A stretch of DNA of 64,000 nucleotides, taken from NCBI GenBank assembly GCA_041675285.1, contig JBAYTZ010000010.1:1-64000 (forward strand), in the 5' to 3' direction. This DNA comes from Candidatus Delongbacteria bacterium (lineage in GTDB: Bacteria; CAIWAD01). Below the pieces are notes generated by a model, which did not search any database, was not told where the DNA came from, and was given only the letters and a program-made list of their open reading frames with translations. Of this stretch, positions 1 to 7,199 are shown piece by piece (positions within the stretch are counted from its first letter, which is position 1; each line of letters opens with the position of its first letter). The translations under genes were made by a program, and so were the position numbers.

Positions 1-6
1 GATGGG

Positions 7-29
7 ATCCCCCGGTCAAGCCGGGGGAT
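7..29. repeat. Palindromic REP-like hairpin, copy 1
   Basis: A perfect 9-bp inverted repeat (ATCCCCCGG / CCGGGGGAT) surrounds the loop TCAAG. Identical copies occur at 1889-1911 and 49026-49048, all followed by GAC. An intergenic hairpin repeated at distant loci resembles a REP or similar short interspersed element. Confidence 0.8.
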
Positions 30-272
30 GACGAGAAGGTTGCGTGAGGTGAAGCCCGCAGGGCTGAACCAGAACCTGGGTGAAGCGCAAAGCGCGAACC
101 AGCTACACGGTTGCAGGAAGGCCAATCTGCCGCCAGCGGAAGCCCGCCGGGAGGCGGGCTGAGTCTGGACGGCCGGTCAGGCCGAGTGAGAAAAAGCGCC
201 TCTTTGGCTCCACCTTTCTGGCGCAAGCAGAAAGGTGGAAAACACGGGTCCCGGCCAAGCCGGGATCAAGCG

Positions 273-294
273 GTGCCAGGCCGGTGCCAGAGCA
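273..294. repeat. Two-unit 11-bp repeat (short allele)
   Basis: Two copies of the GTGCCAGGCCG-type 11-mer, the second ending GAGCA. This is the short counterpart of the 15-unit array at 2145-2309, in the same position within the long repeat. Confidence 0.75.
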
Positions 295-456
295 CATTCC
301 GCAAAATGTCCACCGGACTTGGCAATCTGGCCATAAGCGGTCCATGCGCCTGACCAAAGCCCATCGTCCCCTGCCACTCATGGTGCCCTCACACGCCCGG
401 CGCACCTTGCCCGCCGTCGTGGCGCTGGGGCCGCGTCCACAATCCTGGAGTCCGCC

Positions 457-1800
457 ATGGCCCGCCATCTGCGTCTGGAAGTGAGAGTCATCCTAAGGTC
501 ATTGGCTTGGCTGGGCATGGCCGCATTGGCTTATGCCGGTGAGCCAATGGACAGCGACAGCACCGGCAGCGCCATCTTCATCCACCCCGACGGCAGCGGC
601 CTGTCCAGTTGGGCAGCCCTGCGTCTGCTGGATCAGGGACCGGACGGCCAGCTGAATTGGGACCAGTTGGAGCGCATGGGCCTGTACCGGGGCCACCTGG
701 CCAACAGCGCCGTTTCCAGTTCCAACGGTGGCGCCACGGCACACGCGTTCGGGGTCAAGGCCCGCCACAAGGCTTTCGGTAGCCATCCGGCGCGGCCGCT
801 CACCGCTCTCTCCGGCAGCGATCGAAGTGTGTTGCTGGAGGCGCGGGACGCGGGCATGGGAACAGCCCTCATCAACAGCGGCCACATCGGGGAGCCCGGC
901 ACGGCGGCCTTCGTGGCCAACAGCCGCCTGCGCACGGACACGGACACCATCGCCGTGCAGGTGGTGCGCAGCGGGGTGGACATCCTGTTCTCCGGCGGCG
1001 AGACCCTGCTGTTGCCCGAGGGCATGACCGGCCACTTTGGCGAACCGGGGGTGCGCAAGGACGGACTAGATGTCATCGCACTGGCCCGGGAGTTGGGCTA
1101 TTCCGTGGTGTTCACACGCGCCGAGCTGCTGGCACTGCCCGACAGCACCCGACGGGTGCTGGGCATTTTCGCCCCCTTCCACACCTTCCACGACCAACCC
1201 GAGGAAAGCCTGCAGGTGAAGGGGCTGCCCCTCTACCGGGACGACGCCCCCACGGTGGCAGAAATGTTGGCCAAGGCCCTGGCCCTGCTGACCGCGCGGG
1301 GGCGGCCCTTCCTGGTCGTGCTGGAAGAAGAGGGCACGGACAACTTCGCCAACGCCAACAACGCGGCCGGCACCTTGGAGGCCCTGCGCCGGGCGGATGC
1401 GGCCATCGGCGTGGCGCTGGAGCATATCCACCGTCACCCGGACACCTTGCTGCTCACCGCGGCGGACAGCGAGGCGGGCGGCATGGACGTGGTGCCGGTG
1501 TCGGAGTCCAGCCTGTCCGATCAACTCAAGCCGTGGGACGGCAACGGAGCGCCTTGGGACGGCGTGGACGGCCGGGGCACGGCGCCCTTCCTCTCCGCCC
1601 CGGACCGCTTCGGCACCCGCCATCGCTTCGGCATTTGCTGGGCCAGTGCCGAGGATTTGGGCGGCGGCGTGGTGGCGCGGGCCCACGGCCTGCATGCGGA
1701 CCGGCTACCCACCAACACGGACAACACGGACATCTATCGCATGCTGCATCTAACCATGTTCGGGCGTTGGCTGCCGGCGGATCCGCCCCTGCATCCCTGA
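457..1800 (+). CDS. Divergent alkaline phosphatase family protein, exported
   Basis: The 447-aa product starts with a signal peptide (about residues 1-28) and has the overall plan of PF00245 alkaline phosphatases, which hydrolyse phosphomonoesters outside the cytoplasm. The metal-binding Asp lies in FIHPDGSG (D45). The catalytic region reads SSSNGGATAHAFGVK, with S89 aligning to the usual phosphoserine but the preceding Asp replaced by Ser. The late metal motifs also differ: GTDNFANANNAAGT instead of a His-rich version, and TAADSEAGG in place of TADHETGG, so His becomes Ser. A subfamily with the HPDG signature exists, but metal content and substrate cannot be assumed. GGAG sits 8 nt before the ATG. 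The gene stands alone between long direct repeats. Confidence 0.82.
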   Translation: MARHLRLEVRVILRSLAWLGMAALAYAGEPMDSDSTGSAIFIHPDGSGLSSWAALRLLDQGPDGQLNWDQLERMGLYRGHLANSAVSSSNGGATAHAFGVKARHKAFGSHPARPLTALSGSDRSVLLEARDAGMGTALINSGHIGEPGTAAFVANSRLRTDTDTIAVQVVRSGVDILFSGGETLLLPEGMTGHFGEPGVRKDGLDVIALARELGYSVVFTRAELLALPDSTRRVLGIFAPFHTFHDQPEESLQVKGLPLYRDDAPTVAEMLAKALALLTARGRPFLVVLEEEGTDNFANANNAAGTLEALRRADAAIGVALEHIHRHPDTLLLTAADSEAGGMDVVPVSESSLSDQLKPWDGNGAPWDGVDGRGTAPFLSAPDRFGTRHRFGICWASAEDLGGGVVARAHGLHADRLPTNTDNTDIYRMLHLTMFGRWLPADPPLHP

Positions 1801-1808
1801 TCCGGTCG

Positions 1809-1830
1809 GTGCCAGGCCGGTGCCAGAGCA
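1809..1830. repeat. Two-unit 11-bp repeat downstream of phosphatase
   Basis: Two 11-bp units of the GTGCCAGGCCG type lie just after the phosphatase stop codon, again ending in GAGCA. This is a third site for the motif in the first 2.3 kb. Confidence 0.7.
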
Positions 1831-1882
1831 CTGTCAAGCAGCATTAACAGCTGCGCATCCGCGGCCGAAATGACAGCCTTGT

Positions 1883-2166
1883 GATGGGATCCCCCGGTCA
1901 AGCCGGGGGATGACGAGAAGGTTGCGTGAGGTGAAGCCCGCATGGCTGAACCAGAACCTGGGTGAAGCGCGAAGCGCGAACCAACTACACGGCACCAGGA
2001 ATCACACCGCTCGGCCGTCTGTCTGACGGCGGCCGTGAGGCCGCCTAGTTACGGCCGCTGAGAAAAAGCGCCTCTTTGGCTCCACCTTTCTGGCGCAAGC
2101 AGAAAGGTGGAAATCACGGGTCCCGGCCAAGCCGGGATCAAGCGGTGCCAGGCCCGTGCCAGGCCC
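1883..2166. repeat. Dispersed long repeat, copy 2 (right flank of phosphatase gene)
   Basis: Direct-repeat partner of 1-294, displaced by 1882 bp for its first block and 1872 bp for its second. It lies in a 648-base gene-free region (1801-2448). It carries the same REP-like hairpin (1889-1911) and runs straight into the expanded 11-bp array. From 2310 to 2448 there is only the hisC upstream region, with no feature I can name. Confidence 0.85.
1889..1911. repeat. Palindromic REP-like hairpin, copy 2
   Basis: Same 9-bp stem and TCAAG loop as at 7-29, at the head of the second long-repeat copy. Confidence 0.8.
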
Positions 2167-2309
2167 GTGCCAGGCCCGTGCCAGACCAGTGCCAGGCCGG
2201 TGCCAGGCCAGTGCCAAGCCGGTGCCAGGTCGGTGCCAGGTCGGTGCCAAGCCGGTGCCAGGTCGGTGCCAGGCCGGTGCCAGGTCAGTGCCAGGCCGGT
2301 GCCAGAGCA
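2145..2309. repeat. Tandem array, 15 units of 11 bp
   Basis: Fifteen head-to-tail 11-mers begin at 2145, 2156, 2167 and so on to 2299, each starting GTGCCA. The last five bases vary (GGCCC, GGCCG, GGTCG, AGCCG, GACCA) and the array ends with GAGCA. Eleven is not a multiple of three, so every frame yields repetitive pseudo-protein, and no start signal or family supports coding. The two related sites carry only two units, so this is a copy-number expansion. It ends 139 bp before hisC. Confidence 0.92.
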
Positions 2310-2448
2310 CGTACTGCGGTTCGTCCAGCGGACCTGACAGCCCAGGGCTCACGGGTGGATCGCCCGCGCCCGTGTCGAATTCCCCACCCCCTCCGTACCG
2401 CCAGCGCCCGCCGGATGCCATCTTGCCCCCAGCAAAACCGGAGTCGCC

Positions 2449-3537
2449 ATGTCCCGCCCGCTTGTCCCCGCCCACATCCGCGACCTGATGCCCTATAAAC
2501 CCGGCAAGCCCATCCGCGAGGTGCAGCAGGAATTGGGGCTGGAACACGTGGTGAAACTGGCCTCCAACGAGAACCCACGCGGCGCCAGTCCGCTGGCGCT
2601 GGAGGCCGTGCGCCGCAGTCTGGCCGAGCTGGCGCGCTACCCGGACGTAGGCGCGCTGGAGCTGCGCGACGCGCTGGCCGAGCACCACCAGGTGCGGCGC
2701 GAGAACATCGTCTGCGGGGCGGGTTCGGAGAGCATCCTGGCCACCATCCTGCGCACCTTCCTGGAGGACGACGACGAGCTGCTCACCAGCGAGGGCACCT
2801 TCGTGGGCTTCTACGTGCTGGCCCAGAGCCGGGGCGTCACCCTGCGCACGGTGCCGCTGCGCGACTACGCCTTCGACCTGGAGGCGCTGGCCGAGGCCAT
2901 CGGCCCGCACACGCGGCTGGTCTACCTGGCCAACCCCAACAACCCCACCGGGACCATCTTTACGCGGGCGGAGTTCGGCCGCTTCATGCAGCGCGTGCCC
3001 GAGCACACGCTGGTGGTGCTGGACGAGGCCTACATCGACTACGTGGCCCCGGAGGCCGATTACCCGGACAGCCTGCTCTACCGCTTCGACAACGTGCTCA
3101 CCCTGCGCACCTTCTCCAAGAGCCACGGCCTGGCCGGCCTGCGGCTGGGCTACGGACTGGCCCACGGCGACCTGATCACCAACCTGATGAAGGTCAAGCT
3201 GCCCTTCGAACCCAGCGTCCCGGCCCAGGCGGCGGGCGTGGCCGCGCTGGCCGACACGGCCTTCCTCCACGAAACCGTCCGCCTGAACGCCGCGGGCCGC
3301 GCGCGGCTGGAAGAGCTGCTCCACGCCAAGGGCCTGAACTGCGCGCCCAGCCAGGCCAACTTCGTCATGTTCCCGCTGGCCGACCCCGAACAGGCCGACG
3401 ACTTCGCGCGCCACTGCCTGCTGCGCGGCGTGATCGTCCGGCCGCTGGGCGCCTTCCGGCTGCCGCACTGCATCCGCGTCTCCACCGGCCTGCCCGCGGA
3501 GATCGAGGAGTTCGGCGAGGCGCTCAAGGCCTGGTAG
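2449..3537 (+). CDS. hisC: Histidinol-phosphate aminotransferase
   Basis: A 362-aa fold-type I PLP aminotransferase that converts imidazole-acetol phosphate and glutamate to histidinol phosphate in histidine synthesis. The substrate/PLP segment KLASNENPRGASP lies near the N-terminus, NPNNPTGT is present, VLDEAYIDY is in the middle, and the Schiff-base lysine is K224 in TFSKSHGLAGLRLGYG, all typical of HisC. Length is normal. The ATG follows a CCGGAG sequence. No other his gene is adjacent, so the gene stands alone between the repeat region and the amidoligase operon. A related aromatic or phenylalanine aminotransferase cannot be fully excluded from sequence. Confidence 0.92.
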   Translation: MSRPLVPAHIRDLMPYKPGKPIREVQQELGLEHVVKLASNENPRGASPLALEAVRRSLAELARYPDVGALELRDALAEHHQVRRENIVCGAGSESILATILRTFLEDDDELLTSEGTFVGFYVLAQSRGVTLRTVPLRDYAFDLEALAEAIGPHTRLVYLANPNNPTGTIFTRAEFGRFMQRVPEHTLVVLDEAYIDYVAPEADYPDSLLYRFDNVLTLRTFSKSHGLAGLRLGYGLAHGDLITNLMKVKLPFEPSVPAQAAGVAALADTAFLHETVRLNAAGRARLEELLHAKGLNCAPSQANFVMFPLADPEQADDFARHCLLRGVIVRPLGAFRLPHCIRVSTGLPAEIEEFGEALKAW

Positions 3538-3616
3538 GGGCCGCCTCCGGTTCGGGATCCGGCCGCACTTCGCCCCGGGTCCGCTGGTCTTTCCACAACC
3601 CCGAAACGGTGTGTCG

Positions 3617-4321
3617 ATGGAACGACGCCTTGAGATCCAGCTCCAGCCCGACGACACGGCCTGCGGCCCCACCTGCCTGCAGGCGATCTATCACTACTTC
3701 GGCGACGAGATCCCGCTGCCCCGCCTGGTGAAGGAGATCACGCGCGTGCGGGGCGGCGGCACGCTGGCCGTCTTCCTGGCCAACCACGCGCTGGAGCGCG
3801 GCTACAAGGCCACGCTCTACACCTACAACCTGCACCTCTTCGACCCCACCTGGTTCCATCCGCCGGTGCCCGACCTGCCGCGCCGGCTGCGCGAGCAGGC
3901 GCTGTTCAAGAACAAGAGTCGGCTCAGCGTGGCCACCGAGGCCTACCTGCGCTTCCTGCAGCTGGGCGGCGAGCTGCGCTTCGAGGACCTGACCAAGCAC
4001 CTGCTGCGCGGCTTTCTGCACCGCGGCCAGCCGATCCTCACCGGGCTGAGCTCCACCTACCTCTACCACTCCATGCGCGAACGCGAGGAGGATGAGGAAG
4101 AGGACGACCTCTGCGGCACGCCCACCGGACACTTCGTGCTGCTCAGCGGCACCAAGCCCGGCGGGCTGGTCCAGGTGGCCGACCCCTACCAGCACCATCC
4201 GCTGGCCGACAACCCCTACTACCACGTGCCGATGGATCGCGTGCAGGGCGCCATCCTGCTGGGCGTGCTGACCCATGACGCCAACTTCCTGATCATCCGT
4301 CCGCGTCACAGAAACGAGTAA
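3617..4321 (+). CDS. C39-like cysteine peptidase in amidoligase operon
   Basis: The 234-aa product looks like a papain-fold peptidase of the C39-like group. C16 is in DTACGPTCL, H172 in TPTGHFVLL and D189 in QVADPYQHH, giving the Cys-His-Asp order of that fold. There is no signal peptide or ABC domain, so it is probably cytosolic, unlike bacteriocin-exporter C39 domains. It lies 3 nt before an ATP-grasp ligase, and the three genes through 7077 form one operon, so it may process or hydrolyse an amide made by the two ligases. A GTG six bases upstream (3611) is an alternative start. Neither has a strong ribosome site. Confidence 0.75.
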   Translation: MERRLEIQLQPDDTACGPTCLQAIYHYFGDEIPLPRLVKEITRVRGGGTLAVFLANHALERGYKATLYTYNLHLFDPTWFHPPVPDLPRRLREQALFKNKSRLSVATEAYLRFLQLGGELRFEDLTKHLLRGFLHRGQPILTGLSSTYLYHSMREREEDEEEDDLCGTPTGHFVLLSGTKPGGLVQVADPYQHHPLADNPYYHVPMDRVQGAILLGVLTHDANFLIIRPRHRNE

Positions 4322-4324
4322 GCC

Positions 4325-5806
4325 ATGGATGTCCTGATCGTCGTGAACAACCCGGCCGACTGGCCGCTCTCCACCGCCAAGGTGGAGCTGATGGCCGCCC
4401 GCGACTACCTCACCAGTCCGGCGGCCATCGAGCGCAAGAACCTGCGGATCTTCAACCTCTGCCGCTCCTACCGCTACCAGAGCACGGGCTACTACGTCAG
4501 CCTGCTGGCGGAGGCCCGCGGCCACCGGCCCTTCCCGGACCTGACCACCATCCAGGACCTGAAGAGCAGCGCCATGCTGCGCCTGCACTCGGAGGAGCTG
4601 GACGAGGACATCCAGCGCGCCCTGGCCGGGCTGCGCTCCAAGGAATTCACGCTCAGCATCTACTTCGGCCGCAACCTGGCACGCAAGTACGACCGGCTCT
4701 GCCAGCAACTCTTCAAGTCCTTCCAGGCGCCCTTCCTGCAGGCGCAGTTCTCCTGGCACGAGGCCGAGCAGCGATGGCACCTGCAGAGCATCCGGCCCCT
4801 GGCCGCCAGCGAGATTCCCGCCGAGCACCTGAGCTTCGTGCACGAACGCATCCTGGACTTCTTCGCCGGCAGCCAGCGTGTGACACGGCCCCGCCACCGC
4901 TGGCGCTACGACCTGGCCATCCTTTGGGACGAGCAGGCCGTCCAGCGGCCCTCCAACGCCCGGGCCATCCGCCACTTCGTCCGCGCGGCGGAGTCCCTCG
5001 ACCTGGCCACCGAGGTGATCTCGCGTGACGATGGCGGCCGGCTGGCGGAGTTCGACGCGCTGTTCATCCGTGACACAACCAACGTCCACCACTACACCTA
5101 CCGCTGGGCGCGCCGGGCCGTGGCCCAGGGTCTGGTGGTGGTGGACGACCCGGTCTCCATCCTCAAGTGCTCCAACAAGGTCTTCCTGGCCGAGCTGCTG
5201 CAGAAGCACCGGCTGGCCACGCCGCGCACGCTGATCTGCTACAAGGAAATCGGCCCGGACGTGGAGCGCGAACTGGGCCTGCCCATCATCCTCAAGCAGC
5301 CCGACTCGAGTTTCTCCCAAGGCGTGGTGAAGGCGGAGAGCCTGGAGGAGCTCCAGGTCGAGGCACAACGCATGTTCGCCAAGAGCGACTTGCTCATCGC
5401 CCAGTCCTACCTGCCCACCACCTTCGACTGGCGGGTGGGGATCTTCGACCGCCAGCCGATCTTCGTCTGCCGCTACCACATGGCGGACAAGCACTGGCAG
5501 ATCGTGCGCCACGACGACGAGACCGGCGATCCCACCTACGGCCGGGTGGACTCGATCCCTGTCGAGCACGCGCCCACGCCGCTGATGAAGATCGCCCTCA
5601 AGGCGGCCAATCTGATCGGCGACGGGCTTTACGGCGTGGACATCAAACAGATCGGCGACCAGTTCGTGGTCATCGAGGTCAACGACAATCCCAACATCGA
5701 CGCCGGCTTCGAGGACGAGATCCTCAAGGACGAACTTTACCTGCGGATCATGCGCGTCTTCCTGCGCCGCATCGAACAGAGCAAGACGGGAGGCTGGAGC
5801 GCATGA
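4325..5806 (+). CDS. RimK-like ATP-grasp amino-acid ligase
   Basis: This 493-aa protein has an N-terminal region (about 1-200) of the kind that precedes RimK-like ATP-grasp domains, followed by the ATP-grasp fold (about 280-480). GLPIILKQPDSSFSQGVV is the nucleotide-binding Lys and loop, and VVIEVNDNPNIDAG is the metal-binding segment with its Glu and Asn. The family forms amide or peptide bonds through acyl-phosphates, often adding glutamate to an amine or carboxylate. It is flanked by a peptidase and a GCS2 ligase, and its stop overlaps the next start (ATGA at 5803-5806). The acceptor cannot be read from sequence. Confidence 0.85.
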   Translation: MDVLIVVNNPADWPLSTAKVELMAARDYLTSPAAIERKNLRIFNLCRSYRYQSTGYYVSLLAEARGHRPFPDLTTIQDLKSSAMLRLHSEELDEDIQRALAGLRSKEFTLSIYFGRNLARKYDRLCQQLFKSFQAPFLQAQFSWHEAEQRWHLQSIRPLAASEIPAEHLSFVHERILDFFAGSQRVTRPRHRWRYDLAILWDEQAVQRPSNARAIRHFVRAAESLDLATEVISRDDGGRLAEFDALFIRDTTNVHHYTYRWARRAVAQGLVVVDDPVSILKCSNKVFLAELLQKHRLATPRTLICYKEIGPDVERELGLPIILKQPDSSFSQGVVKAESLEELQVEAQRMFAKSDLLIAQSYLPTTFDWRVGIFDRQPIFVCRYHMADKHWQIVRHDDETGDPTYGRVDSIPVEHAPTPLMKIALKAANLIGDGLYGVDIKQIGDQFVVIEVNDNPNIDAGFEDEILKDELYLRIMRVFLRRIEQSKTGGWSA

Positions 5807-7077
5807 CCCCGGGCCTGCTGACGGGCTTCGGCCTGGAGCTGGAGCACATCATCGTGGACGCCCGCTCGCTGGATCCGTTGCCCCTGGCGGACCGGCTGCT
5901 GGCCGCCGCCGCCGCCGAACCCGGCGCGCGGACGGATGGCGAGCCCGGCGCGGCCGTGGACGACGTGGAGTTCGCCGCTCCCGGAGCGGATGAGGCGGGC
6001 GTCTTCGGCTGGTCCAACGAGCTGGTGCTGCACGTGGTGGAATTCAAGACCGTCGGCCCCGTCCCCGCGCTGAGCGGGCTGGCGGCGGGCTTCCAACAGC
6101 AGGTGTCGCTGGCCAATCGGTTGCTGGAGCCGTTGGGGGCGCGCCTCCTGCCCGGCGCCATGCACCCCTGGCTGGACCCGGAGCGGGACACGCGACTCTG
6201 GCCCCACGGCCACCGCGAGATCTACGCCGCCTACGACCGCATCTTTGGCTGCCGGGGCCACGGCTGGAGCAACCTGCAGAGCGCGCACCTGAATCTGGCC
6301 TTCTCGGGCGACGCCGAGTTTGCGCGCCTGCACGCCGCCGTGCGCCTGCTGCTGCCGCTGATTCCCGCCTTGGCCGCCAGCTCGCCCGTGCTCGATGGAC
6401 GTCTCACGGGCTGGCTGGACCGCCGCCTGGACGTCTACCGCGGCAACCAGGCCCGCATCCCGTCCATCGCCGGCCTGGTCGTGCCCGAGCCCGTCTGGAA
6501 CCGCCGGGACTACGAGGAGCGCATCTTCCGACGGATCTGGGCCGACATCGCACCGCTGGACCCGGAGGGTCTCCTCCAGCATGAGTGGCTGAACTCCCGC
6601 GGGGCCATCGCCCGCTACGACCGGATGGCGCTGGAGATCCGCGTGGTGGACGTGCAGGAGTGCCCGGCGGCGGACGAGGCCGTGGCCGCGGCCATCGTGC
6701 AGGGGCTGGACTGGTTGATCCAGGAGCGCTGGGCGCCGCTGGCCGCGCAGCAGGCCCTGGACACCGAGACCCTGGCGGCGCAGCTCTGGGTCTGCGCGCG
6801 CGACGGTGAGCGCGCCCGAGTCACCGATCCCGCCCTGTTGGCCTGTTTCGGTGTGTCACACCCGCTGGAGGCGGGCGAACTCTGGCGCCGGATCCTGGCC
6901 GAACGCCCGCGGCTGGATGACGAGCAATCGGGCAACCTGGATCTCATCCTCGAGCGCGGCCCGCTGGCCCGCCGGCTGCTGGAGGCGCTGGGGCCCGAGC
7001 CGGACCGGCCGCGCCTGCGGGAGGTGTGGGGGGAATTGGCGGACTGCCTGGCGCAGGGACGGCTCTTCCTGCCCTAG
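5803..7077 (+). CDS. Glutamate-cysteine ligase family 2 (GCS2) amidoligase
   Basis: The 424-aa protein belongs to the GCS2 carboxylate-amine ligase family, relatives of glutamine synthetase that couple glutamate to an amine using ATP. Supporting features are GFGLELEHIIVD at the start, LVLHVVEFKT near residue 75, HGWSNLQSAHLNLAFSG as the active-site strand, and ALEIRVVDVQECPAAD near residue 285. It shares four bases with the ATP-grasp gene, so translation is coupled. With two ligases and a peptidase, the operon probably makes or edits a short glutamyl-type conjugate. Classic glutathione synthesis is less likely because no ordinary gshB accompanies it and the peptidase is unexplained by that route. 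Confidence 0.85.
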   Translation: MTPGLLTGFGLELEHIIVDARSLDPLPLADRLLAAAAAEPGARTDGEPGAAVDDVEFAAPGADEAGVFGWSNELVLHVVEFKTVGPVPALSGLAAGFQQQVSLANRLLEPLGARLLPGAMHPWLDPERDTRLWPHGHREIYAAYDRIFGCRGHGWSNLQSAHLNLAFSGDAEFARLHAAVRLLLPLIPALAASSPVLDGRLTGWLDRRLDVYRGNQARIPSIAGLVVPEPVWNRRDYEERIFRRIWADIAPLDPEGLLQHEWLNSRGAIARYDRMALEIRVVDVQECPAADEAVAAAIVQGLDWLIQERWAPLAAQQALDTETLAAQLWVCARDGERARVTDPALLACFGVSHPLEAGELWRRILAERPRLDDEQSGNLDLILERGPLARRLLEALGPEPDRPRLREVWGELADCLAQGRLFLP

Positions 7078-7199
7078 GCGGGATCGGCGCCGCGCATGCT
7101 GCAGCACCACATGCGTTAGGGACAGCAGAGCGGCAAGTCGATCCGGGAGGATGTGTCAGGCTGCGTCGTGGGTGACGTGGCGGGACGTGATGACTGCCG

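Larger units (their letters stand above)
1..294. repeat. Dispersed long repeat, copy 1 (left flank of phosphatase gene)
   Basis: This stretch, in a 456-base gene-free region, recurs at 1883-2166 on the far side of the phosphatase gene in the same orientation. Two blocks are nearly identical between copies: 1 to about 120 (matching 1883 to about 2002) and 187-294 (matching 2059-2166). The 123-186 and 2005-2058 segments between them differ. The copy contains a perfect hairpin at 7-29, another at 141-160 and two 11-bp units at 273-294. No convincing gene lies in it. From 295 to 456 I see only unremarkable upstream sequence of the phosphatase. Confidence 0.85.

Noticed and set aside
80..484. Open frames on both strands in the first 480 bases
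   Set aside because: They lie in the dispersed repeat and have Arg/Pro-rich composition typical of noncoding GC-rich DNA.
2076..2498. Open frames encoding repeats rich in ARPVPGRCQ-type words
   Set aside because: The 11-bp array gives repetitive peptides in every frame; no ribosome site, no family, and unit length not a multiple of three.
3524..5569. 681-aa antisense frame over the amidoligase genes
   Set aside because: It mirrors the codon positions of the real plus-strand genes; its Val/Gly/Gln/His composition is typical of antisense frames here.
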